Assembly: GCA_964006375.1 (NCBI GenBank)
Contig: OZ023267.1
Span: 22,069,739-22,133,738 of the forward strand
Reading direction: 5' to 3'
DNA from: Tillus elongatus
Taxonomy: Eukaryota > Arthropoda > Insecta > Coleoptera > Cleridae
DNA length: 64,000 bases
Part shown: positions 50,701 through 64,000 of the stretch, piece by piece
How positions within the stretch are numbered: position 1 is the stretch's first letter
How the letters are laid out: each line of letters starts with the position of its first letter
Program-made: the position numbers and the translations under genes
The notes under the pieces: model-generated
Told to the model about the DNA's origin: nothing
Databases searched by the model: none
Seen by the model: only the letters and a program-made list of their open reading frames with translations

Positions 50701-53700
50701 GCGCACCTTTGTTTGTAAATAATGTCATGCAGTATAGTCACCCGAGAGAATTTATAAAATTAGAAAATGAAAAAAACCTTGAAAACAAAAATAAATTAGT
50801 TTTTGTAAAAGCAAACTTCCAAAACAAAATGGTGAATATAATGGTGGACTCTGGATCAAATGCGTCAATCATCAGTAGTAATATAATAGATCAATCAAAG
50901 TTAAACAAATTTAGTTATAATATACCAAAGGTGTCACTAATAAATGCGAGGGGAAGAAAGATTTGTGAAGTATCGAAGGCAGTAATGGGAAAATTACAAT
51001 TTAACGAAAATAAAAAGGAAATCAACGTTAATTTATTAATAATGGAAGGTTTGGAATTTGATGTAGTAATGGGATCAGATATATTAAATGAAAATAATGC
51101 TATCATAGATTATGAACGGAATATAGTAATTATCGACAACGAAATAGTGCATATGACTGACGAAATTGTGAATAAATGTGAAGAAAATAGTAGTGAAAAT
51201 GAAAATATGAATTATATAAATAGTATAGATTATATGAAAGAATATGAAGAAAAGAATATAAAAGAAATAATAAATGAAAATGAAGAATATGATAGAAAAA
51301 TAAAGAATATATTATGTAAGTATGAAAGTTTGTTCGATGAAACTAGTCGAGTAGCTGTGGGTCATATGCATCAATTTAAAGTAAAAGAGATAGCAAATTT
51401 TAAATCGAAAACGTATCCGATTCCATATAAATATCAGAAACAAGTACACCAGGAAATAAATAACATGTTAGAGCAAGGAATAATAGAAAGAAGTGATACT
51501 CCATATATCAACCCAATAGTCGTAGTAAAAAAGGCAGATGGGGGAATAAGATTGTGTTTAGATGCTAGAAATATTAATAAATTGTCAATTCCTCAATATA
51601 GTTCACCAGTAGGAATAGAAAGTATTTTCGGAAGTATAACGGGTGCAAATATTTTTTCAAAAGTAGATTTAAAACATAGTTTTTGGCTGATACCACTGGA
51701 AGAATCATGTAGAGAGTACACAGGATTTATGATAGATGGTTCAGTATATCGATTTGCTGTAACCCCATTTGGAATACAATCAGCTTGTTCTGCTCTGGTT
51801 AAAGCATTACACAAAATCCTAGACAAATTTGAAGATTTTGTACTGCATTATGTCGATGACATATTAATCTACTCCAAAACCATTGAAGATCATTACAGAC
51901 ATGTAGACGTTGTTTTAAGAGCATTAGACAGAGAAGGTTTAAAGGTAAACTTGGAGAAATGCCATTTCTGCAAAATGCAAGTCAAATATTTGGGATACGA
52001 ACTGAACGACAAAGGAGTTAAAATGGACGAAGATCGAGTCAAGAGTATATTGGAATATCATCGACCAAGAAACCTAAAGGCATTACGAGGATTTCTCGGG
52101 GTACTGAATTATTTTAAAAGATTAATTCCAGATCTCTCAAATAAAATGTTACCTTTGTTGAGATTACTGAAAAAGGATGTCAAATGGAAATGGGGGGTCG
52201 AGCATGAAGAGGCTTTTTGCAAAATAAAAAAGGAATTTACGAAGAATTTAGAGGTATATCATCCTAGATATGATCAAACATTTACTCTGAGAACTGATGC
52301 TTCGCTAAATAGATTCGCTGGAGTTCTTTTGCAAGACCAAGATGGCATAGAGGTTCCAATATCGTTCGTATCAAGGGTGACAAAGAAACACGAAAGGGGA
52401 TATTCCGTTACTGAACTAGAATTGGCGAGCATTATATTTTGTGTAACCAAGTTAAGATTTTATTTGCTCGGAAATGAATTCATAATAGAAACAGACCATT
52501 TGTCGTTAATACATATAATGAATAATAAATTAATGAACAACCGAGTACATAGATGGGCCTTATTGCTACAAGAATACAAATTTACCATCAAGTATATACC
52601 AGGAAAGCTAAATATTATAGCAGATGCTTTAACTAGGGAAAATGATAGCAACAGGAAAGAACAGGAAAAGAGAATAAGAATAGGAATGAATATACTGAAG
52701 GATAAACAAGGAATCTTTTCACTACATCAGATAACGCAAGATCAAGTAAACTTGTCCGAGAAAGAAAAAAGAGGCTCTAGAATTTGTCAAAATGTATATG
52801 TAAAAGGACCGATTGACGATGAGAAATATGTAATTACGAATAACTTGGCCTATAAAGTCATTGATCAACTACATACAGAAAACTGTCATATGGGTGCTAG
52901 GAAACTATGGCTGACATTTCGAGAAAATTATATTACCATAAACGACTACAAAGTAATTAAGGAACGAGTGAGAAAATGTGCCACATGTCAGTTGGGAAAA
53001 TGGAAGAATCTCAGGTATCAAAATAGCCCTAAATCAATCATAGCAAGGGAACCATTGGAGATTATAGCCATAGATTTCTTATCTGACCTAATACCTAGCT
53101 ATCAAGGCAACAAGCACATATTAGTCGTAGTAGATCTATTTTCGAAATTTGTGAAGTTATATACATGTGTGAGAACTAACGTTAAATGCGTCAATGATTC
53201 ATTGAGAAATTATTTTCAAATCGTAGGCAATCCAAAGTTCTGTATTGTCGACAATGCGACATGTTTCCAATCAGAACGTTTTAAAAGATTTTGTCAACAA
53301 TACCAAGTGACATTACGATTTACGAGTATTCGTCATCCACAATCAAACATTTCTGAGAGATATATACAAGAACTTAATAAGTATTTGAGGATAATGGTAC
53401 ACAGCGATCACAAAGAGTGGCAAGATAAGCTAAATATAATAGAAGAATTACTTAATGATAGTCCACATACAATGACTGGACAATCACCGATTTATCTATT
53501 CAAAGGTGTCATGCCTGAAAGAAAATGGATCCAACAAAATAGTAAAACCTACGAAGAAGTAGTAAAAATGGTCAATAAATTAAATGAGAGACGTGCAGAG
53601 AAATGTGCAAAAAGGTTTTTGAAAAGGAAATCTAAGAAATCGACATTTAAAAGAGGAGATTTAGTAATCATAAGGGCATTGCGAACCTCGAACTATAAGA

Positions 53701-53852
53701 AAAATATTAGTGCCAAGTTAATGATGCCATTTGAGGGTCCATTCGAAATCACAACAGAAAACCCAGTTAATAGTTGTGAAATCAAAGACCCAATCACAGG
53801 AAAAATTAGAGGAATATTTAATATACAAGATATATTCCACTTCTATCAATAA
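50691..53852 (+). CDS. pol: Pol polyprotein (protease, reverse transcriptase, RNase H, integrase)
   Basis: The frame is open from 50655. There is no ATG near its start, and the first internal one is at 50727 (MQYSHP), so expression by -1 frameshift from gag is likely. Residues below count from the TTG at 50709. Protease: VDSGSNAS (active Asp 47). Reverse transcriptase: GIRLCLDARNINK, FSKVDLKHSFW, FGIQSA and YVDDIL (381-386). RNase H: TDAS (Asp 530), ELELA, ETDH, ADAL (Asp 639). Integrase: H722-x4-H727-x29-C757-x2-C760 zinc site and catalytic Asp 789, Asp 848 and Glu 883 (IDFLSD; VDNATCF; NISERY). A GPF-type C-terminal module (MMPFEGPFEI) is present, with no chromodomain. All catalytic residues are intact and there are no internal stops, consistent with an active element. 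Confidence 0.95.
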   Translation, partial: FRISAPLFVNNVMQYSHPREFIKLENEKNLENKNKLVFVKANFQNKMVNIMVDSGSNASIISSNIIDQSKLNKFSYNIPKVSLINARGRKICEVSKAVMGKLQFNENKKEINVNLLIMEGLEFDVVMGSDILNENNAIIDYERNIVIIDNEIVHMTDEIVNKCEENSSENENMNYINSIDYMKEYEEKNIKEIINENEEYDRKIKNILCKYESLFDETSRVAVGHMHQFKVKEIANFKSKTYPIPYKYQKQVHQEINNMLEQGIIERSDTPYINPIVVVKKADGGIRLCLDARNINKLSIPQYSSPVGIESIFGSITGANIFSKVDLKHSFWLIPLEESCREYTGFMIDGSVYRFAVTPFGIQSACSALVKALHKILDKFEDFVLHYVDDILIYSKTIEDHYRHVDVVLRALDREGLKVNLEKCHFCKMQVKYLGYELNDKGVKMDEDRVKSILEYHRPRNLKALRGFLGVLNYFKRLIPDLSNKMLPLLRLLKKDVKWKWGVEHEEAFCKIKKEFTKNLEVYHPRYDQTFTLRTDASLNRFAGVLLQDQDGIEVPISFVSRVTKKHERGYSVTELELASIIFCVTKLRFYLLGNEFIIETDHLSLIHIMNNKLMNNRVHRWALLLQEYKFTIKYIPGKLNIIADALTRENDSNRKEQEKRIRIGMNILKDKQGIFSLHQITQDQVNLSEKEKRGSRICQNVYVKGPIDDEKYVITNNLAYKVIDQLHTENCHMGARKLWLTFRENYITINDYKVIKERVRKCATCQLGKWKNLRYQNSPKSIIAREPLEIIAIDFLSDLIPSYQGNKHILVVVDLFSKFVKLYTCVRTNVKCVNDSLRNYFQIVGNPKFCIVDNATCFQSERFKRFCQQYQVTLRFTSIRHPQSNISERYIQELNKYLRIMVHSDHKEWQDKLNIIEELLNDSPHTMTGQSPIYLFKGVMPERKWIQQNSKTYEEVVKMVNKLNERRAEKCAKRFLKRKSKKSTFKRGDLVIIRALRTSNYKKNISAKLMMPFEGPFEITTENPVNSCEIKDPITGKIRGIFNIQDIFHFYQ

Positions 53853-53939
53853 CAATGAAAATAAAATATCAGCACGTATGTAAATTTTGCTTCCATTACT
53901 TTCGAGAATCGAAATAATGTCTGCAAAATTGGGGGGTGT
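53853..53939 (+). promoter_or_regulatory. Polypurine tract region
   Basis: Short spacer after pol ending AAAATTGGGGGGTG (53926-53939) directly before the 3' LTR, the position of the plus-strand primer. Confidence 0.75.
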
Positions 53940-56255
<2,316 letters not shown>

Positions 56256-57492
56256 TAAAGGGCGACAAATTGATCCACTAGTTAAGTTGTTCTAACTTGA
56301 TGAAATCGTTTTATACGAAATTCAAATATAGGGACTTCTCCTTGCTTAAAAAATGCACTGTAAAAGGATTATAAATAACCACTTAAAAGCACCAAGGCAA
56401 CTACATCTAACGTTTTGATTTTGACTAACATGAGGATGTAATGAGGGGTACTCAGTCTACAAAAGTCACCGCAATAATTTTTTTAAACAAAGTTTCATTC
56501 CTTCAACGTAATCTTCCCTAAAACCTATCAATTTGTTAAAACATCCAGGCTTGGATAAACGTCAGCCAGAAAAACCGGACTAGTTTTTTCGGGAAAGCTT
56601 TGTCTTTTTTCAGATAATTTTTGTATCCTTAAAAATAACAAAGCTACGGCAGCCAAATTTGGCACACAGGTTTAGTCTATAAAAGCTAAAGTTAAAATAA
56701 AAAAGGTTATAGGCATTTTTGTGTGACAATAGCACAAAATCAAAATATGCTACATGGTTAACCAAATCTACTAAATACTACAGACAAAGATCAATTGTTT
56801 TGCGTAGAAGATCAAGAAGTAGAAGAAAATTACTTTGAAAGTTTTATGCGTGTTCTTCTTAAAACCTCTTAAATGCTATAAACAAAGATACACTTTTTTG
56901 GCGCAAATATACTTTTTGTAAAAAGATATTTTGTTCACTCCTATGAAGATTAACTACCATAACGCACTTGCTGCGTCTAGATTTTAAATAACTCTAGAAA
57001 CAGAAACTAGAAGGCTTTAGTGTTTTATGAAACGCAACCTGTACAAATCTTTGAGGTACGTAGTGAAACTACTTTAATACCAAGCAGTACTTTTGTTGAG
57101 CTCCGAATGATACGGGCTTTTATTTTTTATAGAAGTATAAAATGAATTTATTTGATGTTTTATATTTGTGTCAACTTTATTATTCGGCTATAAAAACTCC
57201 ATGGAAAATATAATAAAAGGTTTTTCACGCTAGTGAAAGCAGCGACACGCAAAACGTGGCTAAATAACTTTTCTTCTAGTTCACGATAATAAAGCTGTGA
57301 GTATAATTAACTAGAACAGAATGCATGAACTCAATTTTCTAACAAAAAAATTAAAAATTGTGCTAAAAAAACTAACATTAGAACAACTAATATAATTCTG
57401 ATTATTTTAAGTTTTTGCAACATGACGGATAATAGAGAAAAGTCTTGTGTGGTAAGAGTTTTAACGGTGCCTGAAAATTAATATGTTGAATG
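56256..57492. other. Unassigned region with a reverse (TA)n-core element fragment
   Basis: No gene. About 56550-56985 shows reverse-oriented pieces of the (TA)n-core family (GCCAGAAAAACCGGACTAG, ACAAAGCTACGGCAGCCAAA) ending in the start hairpin CCATAACGCACTTGCTGCGT (56952-56971). The remainder matches nothing else here. Confidence 0.5.
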
Positions 57493-57494
57493 TA

Positions 57495-60131
57495 CAGGCA
57501 GTGGCGCCAAGACCTTTAGTTAGCCGTTTCTCAATAACTACTCCGATTTGAAATTTGAAAATTTACACACATACGATCAAGACAAATTCCAGTTCAGTCA
57601 AAATACTCTGCCTATGTCAAACTTCCGGTTTAACCGGAAGTGGCTATCAATTTGCTTATTTTAAATATAACATGGTAATTTTCATTATATTTTCGAATTC
57701 TACATTGAATTTTAAATAAATTAATACTACTACATTATATGTCAAAAAACAACCGTTTTCGAAATTTTTCGATTTATTGGAAAAGTGGAAATACAACTGA
57801 GAAGACTCAGTTTTTGTGCAGATTATCCTCAGATCGGCACCTAAACGATACGTTTGATAGCGTTTCTTTTAAGTAAACAGGGTAATGAGAATTAGCCGTG
57901 CCATTTGGTGAAATTGAAATCACAATTACTCGCTAATTTCAAATATAACACCCTATATCTTATGAGCTATTTAGGTTCACATCCGGTTTCCCTTTCAACG
58001 TGTATTAGCATTCTCTATACCTATATTCCACCGTTTCCCGAGTATTTCAATTTTATTGGATTCACTTGATTCAAATTGTCACAATAGATTTAAAGAAGGC
58101 TTTGGAACTTGTTAATATGTTTGTTGACGTCTACATGTCAAGTCCCACCCCTTACAAATGAGAACATAACATTTGTTGGGCCTTCTCGCGTAAAAAAAAA
58201 GAGAACACTTTGTATTTGAATCCAAATCGCTGCATTTCCCTTGTTTTAGTTATGTAAAATCAATGTGTTGTTAACTAACCAAAATACAACTCAACAATAT
58301 AGGTAGTTATTTATTATAAATGAGTACGGAAACTTAACTAATAGCTAGTGGAAAACTCAAACACAAAAACAAATAAAAAAATTGTGGAACTATAAGAAAT
58401 GCTCAAAATTACTCCCACTGACATGGAGTTGTTATCCGTCTTATAATGTTTTTGTTTGTAGCGTTTCTGATTTGTCTCGAATTCAGTGAATTGAAGGCAC
58501 GTAAAACTCTACCTACTATGTCTTCTTTTGTGGTGGCAGGTTCGTGGTAAACTTTATTTTTGATGTAGCCCCAGATGCTTGCATCCAGAGGTGTTAAGTC
58601 AGGGGACCGTGGTGGCCATCTATGTGGGCCGTTATTGGCAACCCACCTGTCTTCAAAATGTTGTTGCAAAAATCATGAGCTAAATGGAAACTGTGGGGCG
58701 GTGCTCCGTCTTGCTGATACCAGCTTGTTCTAGATTCTTCTAAACTTAATGTGTTGATAGAAACTAGAATCACTTTGTGTAAAATGTTAATTTAACTTAT
58801 ACCAGTCAGATTTTAATCATATATTTTAATCCCAAAAATCTCACCGTTCTTAATTGCACAAAACACATTGAATGACCACCTGTCTTGAAAATAGTTGATC
58901 CTGACAACATGGGGATTCTCATCTGACCAGAAGTGATTATTGCAGCGATTGTGCATCCAATTTTTGGAGAACTTCGCCTCATCGCACCAAATAATTATCT
59001 TGCAGAAATTCTCATCTTCTTGTGTTTTCAATAGGAACCATTCACAGAATTTAACACCTCTAGGAAGATCGTTTGGTTGCAAAACCATGTATCGGGTGGT
59101 AGGAGAAGGGTCTCCAATTATGCTTTTTCAAAATTCTGTGAATGGTTCTTGCTGACAAGCGTAATTCTTTTTCGCAATCCCTGATAGATGCCTTGGGATC
59201 AGCAACAAAAAATGCCAATACGTTCACTTCGTTTACCTCGTTATCGACGACTGGCTTACCCTTCTTTAATTTTGGGTGAAAACTTCCATGCTGTGAACCA
59301 TTTTGCAGCAACCTCTTTATCATGTCGTGACTGGGTTTCGGTTTATTCAGGTACTTTTCTGCAAATGCACCACATGTTCAGCCCGTAATTCGTTGACACT
59401 CACCATAAATAATTAGAATCTCCAAAAAATCGTCGTTTGTGTACTGCAAATTTGCCATTTTTGCACCGCATTGACTGGTAGTATCTTGATTTTTATGACA
59501 ATAAGCTTCGCTTGACGCTCTTTTGACATGTAGACGTCAACAAGCATATTATCAAGTTCCAAAGCCTGCTTTAAATCTATTGTGACAATTTGAATCAAGT
59601 GAATCCAATAAAATTGAAATATTTGGGAAACGGTGGAATTTAGGTATACGGAATGCTGATACGCGTTGAAAGGAAAACCGAATGCAAACCGAAATAGCTC
59701 ATAATATATAGGGTGTTCCAGTTATTTGAAATAAGCGAGTAATTGGGATTTCAATTTTACCAAATAGCACGGCTAATTCTCATCACCCTGTATACTTAAA
59801 GAAACGCTATCAAACGTGTCCTTTAGGTGCCAATCTGAAGGTAATCTGTACAAAAACTTCTCAGTCGTATTTCCACAGAGAGAGCGTGAAAAATCGAAAA
59901 TTTTTCAAAACGGTTGATTTTTGACATATGGTATATTAGTAATAATTTATCTCAAATTTAATGTAGAATTCGAAAATATAATAAAAGTTACCATGTTGTA
60001 TTTAAAATAAGCAAGTAAACTATTTTAACTGAACTGGAATTTGTCTCGGTCGTATGTGTGTACATTTTCAAATTTCAAATCGGAGTAGTTCTTGAGAAAC
60101 GGCTAACTAAAAGTCTTGGCGCCACACCCTG
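57495..60131 (-). mobile_element. DD41D mariner-like transposon M5 with about 0.6-kb inverted repeats
   Basis: Starts after TA (57493-57494) with CAGGCAGTGGCGCCAAGAC and ends GTCTTGGCGCCACACCCTG before TA (60132-60133). The inverted repeats are about 650 bp on the left (57495-58144) and 608 bp on the right (59524-60131), sharing TTAGCCGTTTCTCAA, ACTACTCCGATTTGAAATTT and GACGTCTACATGTCAA inverted. Such repeats are very long for this superfamily. The transposase lies between on the minus strand. Confidence 0.9.
58409..59458 (-). pseudogene. DD41D transposase of M5, broken
   Basis: The ATG at 59458-59456 begins MANLQYTNDDFLEILIIYGE; a stop follows CQRITG. Helix-turn-helix regions: FAEKYLNKPKPSHDMIKRLL and ASIRDCEKELRLSARTIHRI. 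After a frame break near 59075, NDLPRGVKFCEWFL and the first catalytic motif IIWCDEAKFSKN are intact. After a gap near 58750-58810, SWYQQDGAPPHS is read, then a frame break near 58675, then HRWPPRSPDLTPLDASIWGY. Allowing for the break, 41 residues separate the last two Asp. It ends RRITTPCQWE. It is distinct in sequence from M2, M4 and M3. Confidence 0.85.
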
Positions 60132-60133
60132 TA

Positions 60134-60592
60134 TAATAAATAACAATAAGTGCGTTGATAATATGGCGCTGACAAAAAAAAGGGCATGTTTATTACAAAG
60201 AATGCACAGTATGCTGAGTAACTGGCTAAGAATAATCAAACTAAAACTATCATGAGTTAAATAAAAGTAATTTAATTAAGTAAGTATAAGACTGCGAAAA
60301 TGAATTCAAAGATCAATATTCAAAAATTCGTAAGAATGCTTACGTTTCTAAATGGTGCTATTACAGATGGTAGTAAATTCAGTAAAGAACTGAGAAGAGA
60401 GAATACGACGGCAAACCTAAATAGATAAGGCACTTTTCTCAGAAAAACAACATCTTAGCTTGGCGTAAACTTGCGGTGAAGGTGTATCAAGTCATAGGTA
60501 TGAAGTGTAATTATGTTTTAGTTGGAAAGCTGAACTTTAGATAATCAAAGGTAAAGAAAATAAAAGTTTTTGAGATTGGTGGATGGACAAAA
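60134..60592. other. Unassigned region
   Basis: No gene or repeat partner recognised between M5 and the next (TA)n-core element. Confidence 0.35.
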
Positions 60593-61971
<1,379 letters not shown>

Positions 61972-61985
61972 TAAAAATTACCATC

Positions 61986-62347
61986 TCTTGCCCACCGACG
62001 TGACGTTGGTACCTCTCTCTCTTTTATAGATATCTGCACGGGCACTGCTCAGAGGAGCTTTCTTCCATAGTTCCTCCACGTGCTGCCCCCAACAGATTTA
62101 CCAAGAGAACAGAGCAAATGCACCCTTTTACTGTCCAGGTCATCAGACATATAACATCTTGTTATGCCCGCTCTTTTGTCTCGAGGACTTCCAAGTTATG
62201 GAATTCCTTGCCGGCACATGTTTTTCATTCTCCTCTGAACCACCAAACCTTTAGGTCCAGAATTAATAAGTTGCCTCTTTCCTCATTGTCGACACCCACG
62301 GTACGATAGTATTTAGGCTGCAAGCACTCGTGTTGTGTTGTTGAAAT
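61986..62347 (+). pseudogene. Non-LTR retrotransposon family N, 3' fragment (copy 2)
   Basis: Plus-strand tail of the ORF2 of family N: FTVQVIRHITSCYARSFVSR and TSKLWNSLPAHVFHS, ending KLPLSSLSTPTVR with a stop, then the 3' untranslated end ACGGTACGATAGTATTTAGG and TGTTGTGTTGTTGAAAT. It begins about 20 bp after a (TA)n array, so it is a severe 5' truncation. Confidence 0.85.
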
Positions 62348-63257
62348 ATATTTAAAAGAAACAAATCAAGGACTCCATTGGTTTGTACCTGTAAAGATTA
62401 CGCGTCACAGAGTGAGCCACGAAAATATTAAAAACATTATATTTAATTCTGTAGTGTTAGATGCGTCGCGGGGATCGTTGTGTCGCGCTACTGGCCTCTC
62501 GCGTTGAACTACTGTCGCTCCGGGGGCATGACATTTATGCAGTTCTGACGCCAATAAAATGAAGATCTGCTTGGGACAGAGCCATTGTTTCGACGACCAG
62601 GCGAAATCGCCCTTATACTGTGATGAGAATAATGGTAATTAAAACATGAGTAACTAGCTTTGAAAAAATTTGAATATAATGCATATAGTACACGATTTGT
62701 GTCTCATTTGCGTACAGATTGGTTTCACGGAAAACCTGTGATGAAATTTAGGAAGTGCACTTTTGTATATTTTAATCCATCCTACCTAGAAATATTGCCG
62801 CGTTAGAGGACTGAAAATGAGCAAACGGAATGACACATTAGCATATATATACCAGAACTATTGTGCAAGAGCTGTTCAACAAGCAATAATTCTAATGTAA
62901 AATACAGGCTTTCGAAATTCATTTACCTCTAACTGCCAGCACATTGGTATTGGTGCAATTAATGTAAAAGTGTAATTCAATTTCATACTACAATTTGCAT
63001 ATATTTCTCTACCATTGCACTGGGCTGGATTAGTCAATTACAAAGTTGGTATACGGTAATTGTATGTTCTCAGTCAGTAACTCCGACTTTTCACCTAGAC
63101 TTTTTTAGTAATTTGTTCGTTGCTGAGTTTGGGTACTTCCAGAACACGATTCTTTAAAAATAGAAACAAACTACAGATCAGTGGTTTGAAATATCCATGT
63201 GATGTACGTCAATATTTAACATGAAAATAAAATCAACTTATAACAGTTTTTTTTTTA
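62348..63257. other. Unassigned region between two family N copies
   Basis: No gene recognised. It lies between the 3' ends of copies 2 and 3 of family N, which converge on it from opposite strands. Confidence 0.35.
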
Positions 63258-64000
63258 TATTTCAACAACACACCACGAGGGATTACAGCCTACATACTAT
63301 CGTATCGTGGGTGTCTACAAGGAGGAAAGAGGTAACTTGTTAATTCTGGACTTGAAGGTTTGGAGCTTCGGATGAGAAGGAAAAACATGTGCCGGCAAGG
63401 AATTCCACAACTTGCAAGTCCTCGGGACAAAAGAGCGGGCATAACAAGATGTTCTATGTCTGGTGACCTGGACAGTAAAAGGGTGCATTCGCTCTGTTTC
63501 CCTGGTAGATCTGTTAGGGGCAGCAGGTTGAGGAACTATGGAAGAAAGCTCCTCTGAGCAGTGCCCGTGCAGATATCTATAAAAGAGATTGAGAGGTCAC
63601 CAACGGCACGTCGGGGTGCAAAAGATGGCAGCCTTGGGGTGAGGGTAGGGTCACCGATGAGATATATAGCTCTCTTTTGAATAGAGTCCAAGATAGCGAG
63701 TGTAGAAGCTGCAGCTGCACCCCAGATGTGGGAGCAGTATTCGAGGTTTGGTCTTATTTGTGGAGTATATAAGGTATAGATATTAGCTGGTGAAAAGTAT
63801 TTGCGAGCTCGGAAGAGGAAACCTCATTTCTTAGCAGCCACTTCTGCAATTGATGTGACATGTTGGTGCCAATTGAGATTTCGATCCACAGAAATGCCAA
63901 CAAGAGAAAAGGACTCATTACTTTGAATAACTTGGTTGTTCATTGTGATGGGTCTAGGGCTGGTGTATCTCTTATGAGAAAGAAAGCAAGACTGGGATTT
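63258..64000 (-). pseudogene. Non-LTR retrotransposon family N (copy 3), runs off the window
   Basis: Minus-strand copy, more complete in its middle than copy 1. It has the segment coding for a SIQKRAI-like region (63650-63720) that copy 1 lacks, and a reverse-transcriptase thumb region with LFRARKYFSPANIY-type sequence near 63780-63830. Frame breaks near 63590 and a TGA-type interruption near 63820 show it is also damaged. The catalytic core lies beyond 64000. Confidence 0.75.

Overview
This window looks like an AT-rich arthropod, most likely insect, genome region built almost entirely of mobile and repetitive DNA. I found no intact host gene. The evidence for an insect is indirect: mariner relatives with DD41D catalytic spacing, a Penelope-like element, a ZMYM1-type hAT, tRNA-headed SINEs, and an Osvaldo/Ulysses/Woot-style Ty3/Gypsy element with very long LTRs. 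The species cannot be named from the sequence. There are no bacterial operons, CRISPR arrays, rRNAs or true tRNA genes.

Layout. 1-3.6 kb: a decayed DD41D transposase, a 0.6-kb palindrome enclosing a decayed hammerhead-like sequence, and a DD41D element with 175-bp inverted ends sitting inside a (TA)n array. 4-7 kb: (TA)n-core repeats and two tRNA-derived SINEs. 7.6-9.9 kb: a dead hAT element. 10-11.2 kb: a Penelope-like element (reverse transcriptase tail, GIY-YIG nuclease) whose 3' end carries a hammerhead ribozyme motif with all core nucleotides. 11.9-12.9 kb: a long palindromic element. 13.6-15 kb: a broken non-LTR retrotransposon with RNase H. 15.7 kb: a second hammerhead on the minus strand. 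16.5-25.6 kb: (TA)n-core elements, one carrying an 812-bp foldback element with a G-rich centre. 25.6-28 kb: a broken non-LTR element whose frame is interrupted by a (TA)n array. 29.3-33.6 kb: a DD41D element with about 0.58-kb inverted ends, holding a non-LTR fragment and a (TA)n-core element. 34.7-36.1 kb: a near-complete (TA)n-core element. 37.4-38.1 kb: two SINEs. 38.7-43 kb: a Gypsy remnant without reverse transcriptase, then another DD41D copy. 44.2-46.5 kb: more (TA)n-core elements. 46.6-56 kb: an intact Gypsy element. 57.5-60.1 kb: a DD41D element with about 0.6-kb inverted ends. 60.6-64 kb: one more (TA)n-core element and two copies of a non-LTR family.

The only apparently intact coding unit is the Gypsy element at 46575-56019. 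Its two 2.08-kb LTRs are nearly identical and it has a 620-codon gag. Its pol carries complete protease, reverse transcriptase, RNase H and integrase motifs, with a canonical -1 slippery heptamer just before the gag stop. It is young and plausibly still mobile.

The most distinctive and possibly undescribed feature is a family of non-coding elements of about 1.3 kb. They begin with a conserved GGACGCAGCAAGTGCG hairpin end, contain a long (TA)n core, and end in a TAGTGAATTTT...AAAATTCACTA hairpin. At least eight full or partial copies are present. One copy interrupts a transposon inverted repeat, so its boundaries can be read directly. Their (TA)n cores host other insertions. The architecture (subterminal inverted repeats, microsatellite core, terminal hairpins) resembles Helentron-derived HINE/DINE-1 elements, but that assignment is inference.
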